Source of the DNA: Pectobacterium peruviense
GTDB taxonomy: Bacteria; Pseudomonadota; Gammaproteobacteria; Enterobacterales; Enterobacteriaceae
Direction of reading: 5' to 3'
DNA length: 64,000 bases
NCBI RefSeq assembly: GCF_002847345.1
Contig: NZ_LXFV01000006.1
Span: forward strand, 243,022-307,021
Part shown: one piece after another, positions 14,946 to 24,303 of the stretch
How positions within the stretch are numbered: position 1 is the first letter of the stretch
How the letters are laid out: every line of letters begins with the position of its first letter
Notes under the pieces: model-generated
Seen by the model: the letters and a program-made list of their open reading frames with translations, nothing else
What the model was told of the DNA's origin: nothing
Databases searched by the model: none
Translations under genes and position numbers: made by a program

Positions 14946-15926
14946 TTAACGTGCTGAACTACTTATAACCTGTTCAGTTATCTGAGATAATGCCCCGTAA
15001 ACCCAGTGAGGAACTGAGTCCCGTGATGGCACTAATAGATCTTTAAGTGTTCGGTTAGCCTGCCGTCCATAACTAAATTTATTGCGATTCTGCCATATAC
15101 ATGAACAATAATATAATAACTCCTCGCGAGACATTTCAAATAACGGTCGAAGACAGGCCACATGAAAACCCGTATAAAATGGGGTTTCCTGATAAAAGGT
15201 AGATAACACACCATTACCACTTAAAGCACATGTTAACTCTCCTGCTGATGCAGGCGGCATAGAGTAAATCGGTGCCACATAAGAGGAAATCCCATTATCA
15301 CCCATTTTCCTTGATACAAATGGAATACCACCTTCACCTTTACTCAATAATCTAAGTCTGTTTAATTCCAAAGAATGTCCATAACGGACATCAAACAAAT
15401 CTTGGATACGAACCAACTCCAAGACTTTACTTTTTTCAATATATGTTTTTTTATCTTCTTTAAATCTATTTATTGAATCAAAAATGGATATATTATCCAG
15501 TTCAGAAAACCATTCTGGAGCACTTCCAGGAACATTTATCTTTCCAAGTCGTTCTCCTTTAGGCTTTCGCCCATAAGAAAAACGATAACGGTTCATAGTA
15601 ATACAATGAGCATAAAATATTTTCTCTTGAAGGGCCATTTCTCTTTTTGGTAATAAAACCGAAACATTACTGTTAGGCACAAAATCGAAACCTGAAACAT
15701 ATGAGTACGTATGACTTCCTTCACCGTCTGTTGAAACGAATATAGTTCCTCTAGGATAAATATGATTTGGCTTAATAGCGTTTTTTTTAACCCAACCAGC
15801 AATGGTCCTTTGTTGCGTACTTGCAGGTCTTATATAAGGTACAGAGTCGATGACAGGTTGCGCTAACACCTCGACATTATTGCTGGCGACGCCATTTCTA
15901 ATATAAAAAAGATCACTCAACTTCAT
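14946..15926 (-). CDS. specificity subunit of a BcgI-like restriction-modification system
   Basis: 326 residues from ATG 15926 with GGAGG, overlapping the stop of the methylase gene by 14 bp. It has two similar halves: the first ends in RYRFSYGRKPKGERL-GKINVPGSAPEWF and the second in RNKFSYGRQANRT-LKDLLVPSRDSVPHW, each after an LF-(Y/D)-(I/V)-R-(N/Y)-G opening (residues ~5 and ~190). Two target-recognition domains in a ~330-residue subunit match the B subunit of BcgI-type (type IIB) enzymes better than an HsdS. The DNA is visibly more AT-rich than the conjugation genes, which suggests separate acquisition. Confidence 0.75.
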   Translation of the reverse strand: MKLSDLFYIRNGVASNNVEVLAQPVIDSVPYIRPASTQQRTIAGWVKKNAIKPNHIYPRGTIFVSTDGEGSHTYSYVSGFDFVPNSNVSVLLPKREMALQEKIFYAHCITMNRYRFSYGRKPKGERLGKINVPGSAPEWFSELDNISIFDSINRFKEDKKTYIEKSKVLELVRIQDLFDVRYGHSLELNRLRLLSKGEGGIPFVSRKMGDNGISSYVAPIYSMPPASAGELTCALSGNGVLSTFYQETPFYTGFHVACLRPLFEMSREELLYYCSCIWQNRNKFSYGRQANRTLKDLLVPSRDSVPHWVYGALSQITEQVISSSAR

Positions 15927-17811
15927 GTTCCCCTCCTTCTGATGTCGGATTAATCTGCACATCAAGCATTAAATTAAAAAGCAGATACCTTTTAATATCT
16001 TGCTCAAATATTTCCTTCGTCAACGAGGAGTAATCGGTTTCGATATAAGCCTCAGCACACCATTCATCGCTTGCTGAAACTTTGTATGTAGCGCTTTCTC
16101 CTGGATGAACTTCGCGATTACGATACATCTCGATCCAGCGATCTCTTATGCCAGACCATGTACCATTAGAATCTATTCTTCCTTTATGCTTAGTCTTAAT
16201 AAAACCATCATCACGCCAATAGCCAAACCAGGTTTTCCGATCTGAATATTCATGAGGCTGGCCTGCAATCCACACCATAATGCAAGTAACAACTCCCACT
16301 GAATTAAACAATTCTGGCGGCATCGACATTACGGCATCGAGCGTATGATGTTTCAGTAATTCTTCTCTTACCGGATTAGGAGATATGGCACAAGACATTG
16401 GAACAATAGCAATACCGATAGAGCCAGGCTGAAGGCAATTCAGCATCTGCTTCACAAAATACAGCTCATGGAGTTCCGCATCACTTTTCGATTGCGCATA
16501 AGGTGGGTTTAGCATTCCAACATTAGGCTTCATGCCTTTTACTGAGCGAATTATCGCATCATCAAAACAACTGGCTTGGTGCAGGTTGGCTTTGCCATCA
16601 CCACGGAGGATCATATTGGAAGCAGCCAGGGCAAACATTTTTGGACTGTTTTCTATTCCTATCAGCCTATTACGACGAATATCCTGGCGTTGCGCTTCTG
16701 TCACCGCCTTTTTCAGCATGTGTTGCATGGCTGAAATCAGAAAACCGCCCGTGCCGGCGCATATATCCAGGACCCGCGACTCAGGCCCAACATTTGCCAG
16801 CAAAGAGAACAATTCTGAGATATGCCCAGGTGTCAGTACGATACCGAGTGCTTTTTTATCACCAGCGGTGTACTTTAAGAACTCGCCATAAAACTGGCCA
16901 ACAACATCAAAATCATGATAAATGTTGATATACGGCCAGACATTTTCACAAATTCTCCGAATAATCTCTTTAAACACGCCTCCAGGATACTCTTTTGCCG
17001 TTCTACTGTCAGGACGTCCCAGATTGGGGTGTACTGCTATAGAGGTGTACGGCTGCAACATCGTGTCTTTTTTCGCCTGGGGGATCTCTGCCTTATCCAG
17101 TTCTTTTTTAATCGCCCCCAGCCAGGCATCTTGCAACTCCCCTGCAGGCAGGCTGTCAAATGTCTTCATGAACGTGACATTCATTAGTGCGATTAACGTT
17201 CCACTGACCAACAAAGGCTTATCTTCTTCGGAAACTTTAGCTTTAGCCCAGATGAGTTCATGAAGCTCACGGGAGAAGGCAAGCAGATCAGCATGGCGTT
17301 TTTTCGCAACATCGGGGTCAAAAGAAGCCAGTCGGTAATAATCATCAAACGGAAGCAGCTCCATCACTGGAGCACCTGATTCATTGGTAAGAATTTTCGT
17401 TTCTGTCGTTCCTGCAGGAACCAAGAAGCTGGAGATTTTCATTGAGCTGGTTGTTTCACCACTGACAGCGACGGCAACAACGGTATAGTCCTTTGCCAGA
17501 TGTTTGGCATAGTGCAAGACACCATCTACAGCGAATTCAACAGGTTTATTTCCAGTCTGGCTTTCGTGCTTTCTCACATCATGTTTACACTCGAAGACAA
17601 TGAGAAATGCCGTATCTTTCAGGTTAGAAATAATAAATTCAGGGTATCCTGCATTCCCTTTTGCATTTTTGCTTGCTTTAGATAACAAAGTTTTAACTCT
17701 GGATATTTCAGACTTTTGCTCTTCAATGCTGATCCCGTTGTCTGCGCCATAGTAACCAAGTCCCCTTAACGTATCTCGTACCAACCCTTCCGTTACTCGC
17801 TCATTTGCCAT
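15913..17811 (-). CDS. BcgI-like restriction nuclease-methyltransferase subunit
   Basis: 632 residues from ATG 17811; an in-frame ATG at 17871 is possible but conservation seems to begin at MANERVTEGLVR. An N-terminal nuclease-like stretch (GYPEFIIS then FLIVFECKH, the E...ExK pattern, residues ~60-90) precedes an N-6 adenine methylase with VLDICAGTGGFLISAM (motif I) and GMLNPPYAQSK (motif IV). One chain carrying both nuclease and methylase, beside a two-TRD specificity protein, is the BcgI layout (A ~640 and B ~340 residues from memory). Such enzymes cut on both sides of their site. No separate HsdR is present. Confidence 0.75.
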   Translation of the reverse strand: MANERVTEGLVRDTLRGLGYYGADNGISIEEQKSEISRVKTLLSKASKNAKGNAGYPEFIISNLKDTAFLIVFECKHDVRKHESQTGNKPVEFAVDGVLHYAKHLAKDYTVVAVAVSGETTSSMKISSFLVPAGTTETKILTNESGAPVMELLPFDDYYRLASFDPDVAKKRHADLLAFSRELHELIWAKAKVSEEDKPLLVSGTLIALMNVTFMKTFDSLPAGELQDAWLGAIKKELDKAEIPQAKKDTMLQPYTSIAVHPNLGRPDSRTAKEYPGGVFKEIIRRICENVWPYINIYHDFDVVGQFYGEFLKYTAGDKKALGIVLTPGHISELFSLLANVGPESRVLDICAGTGGFLISAMQHMLKKAVTEAQRQDIRRNRLIGIENSPKMFALAASNMILRGDGKANLHQASCFDDAIIRSVKGMKPNVGMLNPPYAQSKSDAELHELYFVKQMLNCLQPGSIGIAIVPMSCAISPNPVREELLKHHTLDAVMSMPPELFNSVGVVTCIMVWIAGQPHEYSDRKTWFGYWRDDGFIKTKHKGRIDSNGTWSGIRDRWIEMYRNREVHPGESATYKVSASDEWCAEAYIETDYSSLTKEIFEQDIKRYLLFNLMLDVQINPTSEGGEHEVE

Positions 17812-17812
17812 A

Positions 17813-17952
17813 CTGATAATCCGGTGTGTTTTAGTGATGGTTGTACATAACACATGGATGTTACTGACCATTCATTCGATCGCAAAACTTAATTTAGCAC
17901 GATAGAGAGAGGTAGCCTGCTGATTCTGCCTGATGTCACACCGGATTATCAG
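17813..17952. repeat. 16-bp inverted repeat flanking the RM gene start
   Basis: CTGATAATCCGGTGTG (17813-17828) and CACACCGGATTATCAG (17937-17952) are perfect inverted copies with 108 bp between them. The inner copy abuts the start codon of the BcgI-like subunit. Likely paired operator sites or a long-range RNA stem. Confidence 0.6.
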
Positions 17953-18055
17953 TGTGGTATGTAACCTGCATGCCCATCTTCTACAGATGTAAGATATCAA
18001 TCTGACCCTCGGAACGGGCTATTCCTTTTTTCATAGCTTATTTTTTAGATTGGGG

Positions 18056-19060
18056 TTATTTTTCCTGCCGGATAAAATCCGGTCCTATAATGGCAACAAC
18101 ATTTCCCCGTGTTGTCAGTTTCAGAATTTTTTTCTGGCGCAGCATACGCAACATCTTTCTGAGCTCTCTGCTACGTCGGACATTTAGTTCCTCCGTTACC
18201 AACCCCCGCCCAATGAAGCTATATAATCCATCCTGTGTGGCCAGCGCCTCGAATCTCACATGATGCTCTTCAGCAATAAAAGAGGCATGCCGTGCTGGGC
18301 TTATCCAATACAATGCCTCCAATATGTCGTTCCATGCTCGGCGGAGCAACTGTAATGATGCATTTAAACCATAGACCGGGCGGCTATAATCGGGCTTTCC
18401 AGTCGCAGAGTCCTCCTCTTGAAATTTCCAGATAGCTTCGTGATGGGCAAGTCGGTTGCGTAGATCACGTATGCGAGTAAATTTTTTCTCCAGAACATGA
18501 CGAGGGGTCCCAGCAGGTGCTCCGAGGAAAACCTCCGGTAGTAACTGAGGCCACAGCAATGAACGATTTCGGGGTTCATCATAAGCGTTGGTCAAAAAAT
18601 TGGTCCAGAAACCGAAATCCAGTCCAGAGATGACTCGCTCTGCCGTTGGCATTTTTCCAGCATCACGAATGCGACTGGATACTTTACGAATACAATCTTC
18701 TTCCCAAGCTGTTTTGTTGTACACTGGTTTCTCGCGACGATAAATAACCTGACCCTGTGAATTTTTCTTGTAGCGGTTTCCCTGCCGTATCCATGTCTTA
18801 TCACCAATGTAACGTGGCAGATCAAATATCCAGTTAGCATCAGTACGCCAGTGAGTTACGGCTCCAGGTAAAGGATGGCGGCGAATAGCATGATCGATGG
18901 CATTGCGTAGCGTTACCTCAAGGCAGTGCATCAGTGGTTGCATCGCACCAGAGAGCGCCTTATTCCAGTTATACCCCCCAAGCTCTTCGCCTGGCTTTAG
19001 CTTCAACACATCAGTGTAAATTTTTAGCCTTTCGGGTGAGATATAGTCTTCCAGTTCCAT
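18056..19060 (-). CDS. Abi-family protein with HEPN RNase motif
   Basis: 334 residues, ATG 19060 preceded by GGAGGGC. It resembles the Abi_2/AbiD-F-type abortive infection proteins: SPERLKIYTDVLK at the start, MQPLMHCLEVTLRNAID, FGFWTNFLTNAY, and the HEPN signature RDLRNRLAHHE (R-x4-H) at residues ~195-205. Such proteins are thought to cleave RNA when triggered by phage. The C-terminal ~80 residues (RRSRELRKMLRMLRQKKI and strands) resemble a winged-helix tail. It sits directly upstream of the BcgI-like genes in the same orientation. Confidence 0.75.
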   Translation of the reverse strand: MELEDYISPERLKIYTDVLKLKPGEELGGYNWNKALSGAMQPLMHCLEVTLRNAIDHAIRRHPLPGAVTHWRTDANWIFDLPRYIGDKTWIRQGNRYKKNSQGQVIYRREKPVYNKTAWEEDCIRKVSSRIRDAGKMPTAERVISGLDFGFWTNFLTNAYDEPRNRSLLWPQLLPEVFLGAPAGTPRHVLEKKFTRIRDLRNRLAHHEAIWKFQEEDSATGKPDYSRPVYGLNASLQLLRRAWNDILEALYWISPARHASFIAEEHHVRFEALATQDGLYSFIGRGLVTEELNVRRSRELRKMLRMLRQKKILKLTTRGNVVAIIGPDFIRQEK

Positions 19061-19171
19061 ACTGCCCTCCAGGGCCTTAAAGTCAGTGTTGACGTGGACA
19101 ACAGATACTGTTAGATTTCACGCATCAAGGCGCGGATTTCTTCGGACCCGTGCGTATTAAGTTAGTACCGG

Positions 19172-19197
19172 AAAGGCCACCCTCGCGGTGGCTTTTC
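19172..19197. terminator. bidirectional hairpin terminator
   Basis: GGCCACC/GGTGGC with a CTCGC loop, flanked by AAA on one side and TTTT on the other. It lies between the 308-residue gene and the Abi gene. Confidence 0.6.
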
Positions 19198-19239
19198 TCG
19201 TTAATAATCCACGAATTATATTCTTGGCTTCACAAAATA

Positions 19240-20166
19240 TTACAGACTTTGACTCACTGTTCGAATAAGAGCACGAGCCACTTGTTCGAGAGAGACAGGA
19301 TTGTCATCTTCAGCAACACTATTTGAATACAAATGCATCTCACTGATACGAGCACGGAACCGAAAGCCAATTGATGGTTCAGAAAGTCCCATTGTAGTCA
19401 CAGCCTGATAGTCTGTGTCGGGCAACAGCAATCGGCGCTGAAGTTCTGGGAATGAAAATGTCTTCTGAGGTTCATTAACATTGTCACCAAGGCAAATAAG
19501 GACACGCCAGGCACCATAATTATATTCCCTAGGCTGCCAGATGTTTACTGTCACATTTTCATCTGTCCAACTGAGTGCACCAGAGACTGGAGACAATTTC
19601 TTGAGGACACGAATTTGGTCAATATGAAGGTAGAAGCGATGCTGGCGATCTGGAAGAGGCGAATAAAAAATATTTCGCCAAGCCTCGTCAATAATATCTC
19701 TGCCGCAGCTCGCTAACTCTGAAAAAAGGCAAAAGGTCACTGAGATACCGCGCGGAATCCGTTTATTGCCAGACAGAACCTGGTCAGCTCGCGGAATAAG
19801 GAATGGAACATTGGCCATCAGAATACGACGCAGATCTTCCTCGTTGCCAATGTTCAACAGCCGACGATACTCCTGATTCCAGTAACTGACTTGTTCCGAG
19901 TGAAACTCTCCGTCAAGCAATTCCGCACCAATGTGAGCAGCAATTTCATGGTCCAGCGATAATACGAGGCTATTCTTCATCCCGAAATTACGGATATGGT
20001 CACTCAGGCTCTTCTCAAGAAATTCCTTAACAAACGTCGCTTTCGGTTTACCTGCCAAAAAAGCCAGATCGGTGATAGTGGAATCCAATGGAGGCGACAC
20101 ATTACGCAGGGCAATCGTGATACTGTTTTCATTTGCCCCTTGCGGTAAACGGGGTTGTTTCGTCAT
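19240..20166 (-). CDS. unknown protein in the defence-like island
   Basis: 308 residues from ATG 20166 with AGGGTG; an alternative GTG lies three codons upstream. The N-terminal ~60 residues (ITIALRNVSPPLDSTITDLAFLAG, ATFVKEFLEKSL) may form a short helix-strand DNA-binding-like unit. The remainder is mixed, ending with RFRARISEMHLYSN. No family, signal peptide or membrane segment is recognised. Placement beside Abi and BcgI-like genes, with terminators on both sides, suggests a stand-alone accessory or defence gene. Confidence 0.7.
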   Translation of the reverse strand: MTKQPRLPQGANENSITIALRNVSPPLDSTITDLAFLAGKPKATFVKEFLEKSLSDHIRNFGMKNSLVLSLDHEIAAHIGAELLDGEFHSEQVSYWNQEYRRLLNIGNEEDLRRILMANVPFLIPRADQVLSGNKRIPRGISVTFCLFSELASCGRDIIDEAWRNIFYSPLPDRQHRFYLHIDQIRVLKKLSPVSGALSWTDENVTVNIWQPREYNYGAWRVLICLGDNVNEPQKTFSFPELQRRLLLPDTDYQAVTTMGLSEPSIGFRFRARISEMHLYSNSVAEDDNPVSLEQVARALIRTVSQSL

Positions 20167-20474
20167 ATGGCACACCCTGAATCAATTTAATATTGTTTTG
20201 ATTTCACTAATCTACACTCAACAACAATCAATCACAACAAATAGTGCACGATTACATTAAAAGGGTACGATTATATAAAATTGACACCGTTAAGGATTGG
20301 CGGCATACTGGCTATAAAGTCGGAGTGGGATAACTGTCCTCCTTGTTTGAAGCCTGTTTTATAACAGCAAGAGCTCTGGCAAAGCAGTATGTACTTTCTT
20401 TTTATTTGATGGATTTGCGCCCTTCACTAGACTAAAATGTAACCATGAGATGTTCCATTGAGAAGGATATTCAG

Positions 20475-20900
20475 ATGCAAAGCACAGCAAAGAACCAAGC
20501 CTATCAGCGTGGACTCAAGGCTGCAGGTATCTGGAAAAGCACCAAAAACCGCCTGAAACAATGGGATGCGACCTGTGTTGCATGGGCTACCAAACACCAT
20601 CTACCCGAGCTGATTGGGCATATACCTGTAGTCGCAGGGATTGTGCTATTCGTATCTGGAGTCTTACTGGGCGGAGCGATTCTTTCTGCCGTTCTTATCT
20701 TTGCAGCAGGATTAGCATCTGTAATGAGTCGAGGTAGCGTCAATCGGCCTACAGAGCAGAGTCATGGTTCAAGTGAATACATTGATCCTCCACCACTAGA
20801 CGTATCGAAAGAGACTGATTACTTTGATTTAAGCCACCCTCATAATGATCCAAATTATCACGGATGTCCTTATGGTGGTGATGTTAAAAACTATAATTAA
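20475..20900 (+). CDS. DUF3742-like ICE membrane protein
   Basis: 141 residues from ATG 20475, with GAGAAGGA 7 bases upstream; a longer frame to 20445 lacks a site. A basic N-terminus (AYQRGLKAAGIWKSTKNRLKQW) is followed by two adjacent membrane segments (IPVVAGIVLFVSGVLLGGAI and LSAVLIFAAGLASVM) and a hydrophilic, His/Pro-rich tail. In related Pseudomonas ICEs a DUF3742 protein lies convergent to traG exactly here; the position fits, the sequence match is only suggestive. Confidence 0.6.
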   Translation: MQSTAKNQAYQRGLKAAGIWKSTKNRLKQWDATCVAWATKHHLPELIGHIPVVAGIVLFVSGVLLGGAILSAVLIFAAGLASVMSRGSVNRPTEQSHGSSEYIDPPPLDVSKETDYFDLSHPHNDPNYHGCPYGGDVKNYN

Positions 20901-20926
20901 TAAATTACAGAAACAACTTTAGAACT

Positions 20927-20951
20927 AAAGGGGAGCTCACGCTCCCCCTTT
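20927..20951. terminator. convergent terminator between 20475 gene and traG
   Basis: AAAGGGGAGC / GCTCCCCCTTT stem with a TCAC loop, followed on the plus strand by CATTTTT and usable in both directions. Confidence 0.75.
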
Positions 20952-20960
20952 CATTTTTGA

Positions 20961-22499
20961 CTATTTCAAGCCCTCATTAACTCCTCCGGCGAATGAACTG
21001 ATTCCCTTTGATGCTGCACTCCCCGCCTGTTCAGCAGAACTCTGAGCTTTAGACACTCCAGTACCGATCGCATTTGACATTACATTTCCTATATTTACGC
21101 CAGCCCACGATAACGCACCAATCCACACCGTAGGCAGAACGATGAACATCGTTCCCATCACAAAGCTCATGACCATATCGTCAGAAGTATTCTGAAAGCC
21201 AGCCAGATTAAATCGGCTGTGGGTATCTGAGCTGTAGAGCGCTTCAAGCAGCCAACTGTCGAGCCATCGTGCCAGTTCCCACCAGAATGTCAGGAAATTC
21301 AGCGCGAATATCACGAATGTTAGAGTAATCACGACCTTGAATTCATAGACACCAAAAGCAAGGATCAGCGGTAACATGACATACGTGGCCATCAACAAAA
21401 TAGCCTGAACCATCGGTAACGCCTGGCGCATCGCATCAAACGCCGGAAATGCCCCCAAGCTTCCTAACGCGCCGCCGGCAATAGCACCAAACCGATTGAC
21501 GGTATTCATCGTGGTGAAATCCGCATTACCACCATAGCCTGCGTAAACCTGCCCCCCCTGAGAGATATTTAGGCTCTGAGGACTCACCAGTCGCCTGATT
21601 ACTGCTTCTTTATAGTCAGCCGTGCTTTTCCCCATCATTTTCAATGCGGCAGAAAGACGCAGCCACATGCCTGGGTCAGCTTGATTGACGACCCTATCCT
21701 GCAAACCAGTATCTGCAGTGGACCACCATTCATTACAGGTAGGATAACCACCCCGTCCTGTATTCGGTCGCCCGCTGTCCCTGGCATCGCTCCAGGGAAA
21801 ATTTGACCGCGGCATTTTTGAGTTCAGTTCACCATAATAGCGGGAACGAAACGTTGAGCTGCCCAGCCATTCAATGTCCTTCAGCACATCCTTATCCGTT
21901 GTGGCACCCTGATCTTGCTGTTTCCACGTATATAACGCGAGCGCATAACAGTCGTTGGTAAAATCCTGAAGCTCTTCAGCCAGCGCCGGATTGCTGATAT
22001 TGGTTCTCTGCACCTCAAAACGAACCTGGCGCAAATCCGGGCGACAAGGAATGGTCGCGACTGCAGCCTGCGTCACCCCTTTTGACAGGCGGTGTACAAC
22101 GGCCCACCAAAAAGGTACCGCAGCCGTCTGATCATTGAGGCTGGACACTACGCTCGAATACCCACTTTCATCCGGAGACAATGGTGTCCAGGTTCCACAC
22201 GTTTTCGCTCGAGACGTATCGTACTGCATGGTACTCAGGCTCAAATTAATCAACGGAACGCAGCAGGCCAACATCACAAAGAACCCACCGTACAGTGCGT
22301 TTTCGATGCGGGGTAGCGATAGCATTCCTTTGTTTCCTTCGTCCTCTCCTTCTTCCCGGACCTTCATCCAAATACCAACTATTTTAAAGGCCAAAGGTGC
22401 AGCAAATAGTCCGGTACCAATCAGGATGTTCCACAGGCCATTATTAATGACCCAACCCAGCAGCGTCAGAAAATACTCGAAATAGCTGTTTGTGGTCAT
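20961..22499 (-). CDS. traG: TraG-like conjugal transfer membrane protein
   Basis: 512 residues, ATG 22499. TraG N-terminal domain family (mating-pair formation and stabilisation): helices at LLGWVINNGLWNILIGTGLF, GGFFVMLACCVPLINLSL, then later FALNFLTFWWELARWLDSWLLEAL and MFIVLPTVWIGALSWAGV. A large periplasmic region with several Cys lies between residues ~90 and 330. It closes the transfer operon, as in other MPF-G elements, and overlaps the upstream gene by four bases. Confidence 0.85.
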   Translation of the reverse strand: MTTNSYFEYFLTLLGWVINNGLWNILIGTGLFAAPLAFKIVGIWMKVREEGEDEGNKGMLSLPRIENALYGGFFVMLACCVPLINLSLSTMQYDTSRAKTCGTWTPLSPDESGYSSVVSSLNDQTAAVPFWWAVVHRLSKGVTQAAVATIPCRPDLRQVRFEVQRTNISNPALAEELQDFTNDCYALALYTWKQQDQGATTDKDVLKDIEWLGSSTFRSRYYGELNSKMPRSNFPWSDARDSGRPNTGRGGYPTCNEWWSTADTGLQDRVVNQADPGMWLRLSAALKMMGKSTADYKEAVIRRLVSPQSLNISQGGQVYAGYGGNADFTTMNTVNRFGAIAGGALGSLGAFPAFDAMRQALPMVQAILLMATYVMLPLILAFGVYEFKVVITLTFVIFALNFLTFWWELARWLDSWLLEALYSSDTHSRFNLAGFQNTSDDMVMSFVMGTMFIVLPTVWIGALSWAGVNIGNVMSNAIGTGVSKAQSSAEQAGSAASKGISSFAGGVNEGLK

Positions 22500-22867
22500 C
22501 GCGTCATTCCTGTGTCGATATACATGGCGTATTCACACGCCAGTAAAAACATCACACTCACGATGGCCATCCGTCTCAGCGGGGCTTTATATTCCGGCTT
22601 ACATCCAGGGGCATGCCAGATTTTCCAGAACCCCCATCCCAGTACGCTATACAGCATCAACCGCCAGACCAACCAGCCAATGCTCGTTCGCTGCATCCAA
22701 CGACGAAGGGCTAAGAATTCATCTGGATATGACACACCGATATTCGCTATCAGAAACGCAATAAGCATAGATCCAAAGCCAAGTGGCAACAGGAGTAGCA
22801 ACACTCTGGTTGCCTGTCGTAGCCGTTTAAAAACAGGCTGAGACTGTATCTTTTTAGATTCAGGCAT
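22496..22867 (-). CDS. small ICE membrane protein upstream of traG
   Basis: 123 residues, ATG 22867, four membrane segments (VLLLLLPLGFGSMLIAFLIA; TSIGWLVWRLMLYSVLGWGFW; MAIVSVMFLLACEYAMYI and one short). A protein of this kind usually lies between TIGR03755 and TraG in SPI-7-type elements. It starts two bases before the preceding gene's end, so it is co-translated. Confidence 0.7.
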   Translation of the reverse strand: MPESKKIQSQPVFKRLRQATRVLLLLLPLGFGSMLIAFLIANIGVSYPDEFLALRRWMQRTSIGWLVWRLMLYSVLGWGFWKIWHAPGCKPEYKAPLRRMAIVSVMFLLACEYAMYIDTGMTR

Positions 22868-22869
22868 AA

Positions 22870-24294
22870 TTATTTACCCTGAACAGGGGTAGTCATCTGA
22901 TTGACGCGCATATCCGTGTTGTCCTGGATTTGCTTCTGCGGATTGGTTTCTACGCGACTATTTTCCCGCTCAATGATGGTCAGCACCGAGTTACGTGCCA
23001 GCTCGCGTTTGAGTTCCATCTCATTCTTCAGCGCATTAATTTCCCGATCGAGCGATTCAATACGCCGAGTACCCTCATCAACTGCTGCTTCCTGAGCTGC
23101 GGCATTTGGCTCGGACATACCGGTCATCAGCATACGGCGCATCAGTAATGCCGTCTCGACCGTATCCGCCATCGCCAGTTCGCTGGCAAGCCGGCCAGTT
23201 AACGCCGCGTTATCTGGGTCACGTTGCAACGCCTGGATAACTCCACTGGTGATAGTAAGACTACCTGCCTTCAGTTTGGCCAGGTTCGCAGCAGTCGGTT
23301 TCTCTGCCCCATTAACCATTTTCACCAGTTGTTCAAGGTTGGTTTTCGTTGCCTCTTCCAACATGGGGGCAAACCCGGTTCCCGCCTGAGTAGTTCCGGG
23401 TTGTTGGCCTTCATCCCCACTGGTGCAGTCAGTGGCAACCTTACACGTCCGCATCGAGCGATCGCCAAGCACCTGGACGACAGCTTTTGCGGCTTCCTCC
23501 GAGTTGGGGAATTTCTGACAGACTGAGCCAGTGCAATTGCTGGTACTGACGGAAGATGTACTCAACGCCGGCTGGCTATTCATCATGTTATAACCGGCTG
23601 CGGCCAAATCGTGTGTTGGGCGAATAGCTGGCTGCCCTTTACCGCCACGTCGCTGGCCACCAATCCAATTTTGGCCGTTATTGCCAGTCAGTTTCTGGGA
23701 GTCATTATCCGTTTGAATGGCATCCGCTTTTCCGCTATTAACCAGTTGCTTGTATTCATCTGCCTGTGCGGATTGCGTCCATTTGCTGGAATCCGAAAAA
23801 TCCATCATCCGTTTAGTCATGTTTTGGCAGTTAAACATGGCCTTATCAAATGCGACATTTGCCTGTAGAACACCGTTAGTCAGCATGTCATAGAGTCCCG
23901 GGCTCGCTCGTTAAATAATGGCACCAGGTAAACTGGAGACCGCACCGGTCGCCCCCTGAATGACTTCCCCCATCAGGTTTTTGTATCCGGATGTCACGCC
24001 ATTCAACTGATTGCCGACCGTCGTTTTCAGGTCAAAATTGCCACACTGCAAATCAGAACTCCAACCGAGATCAACACCCAGCTTCTGCATACTGATACGC
24101 GTCGCCGGCTGCGAAATCACAGAACCGCCACCGAGCGTATAAAAGAGTTTATCTGACACAGCACCACTGACGTCAGCCCCATACCCTAGCGCTCCGCTGT
24201 TCGCCTGGGGTAAATTGACGTTGAACTGATCGGCCAGAACGCACGGCGTAACCCATTGCAGACCCATAGCCAACACGCAAAATTTCATGTTCAT
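22870..24294 (-). pseudogene. TIGR03755 (PFL_4711) transfer protein, interrupted by an in-frame TAA
   Basis: The family protein is ~450-475 residues. Here it is split into an N-terminal part (24294 to TAA 23911-23913, 127 residues with signal peptide ending CVLA-D) and a C-terminal part in the same frame (22870-23886, 338 residues). Read through, the join is GAII-stop-RASPGLYDMLTNG; the stop is TAA where CAA (Gln) would continue the family's IIQR-PGLYD text. A single C-to-T change explains it. The C-terminal fragment could re-initiate at ATG 23886. The protein is a periplasmic, Cys-containing component of the mating apparatus, with a coiled-coil end (ESLDREINALKNEMELKREL). Confidence 0.85.
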
Positions 24295-24303
24295 CGTTAT
24301 TCC

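Noticed and set aside
16532..16928. Long plus-strand frames opposite the BcgI-like subunit
   Set aside because: Shadows of the methylase coding strand; the minus frame has all methylase motifs.
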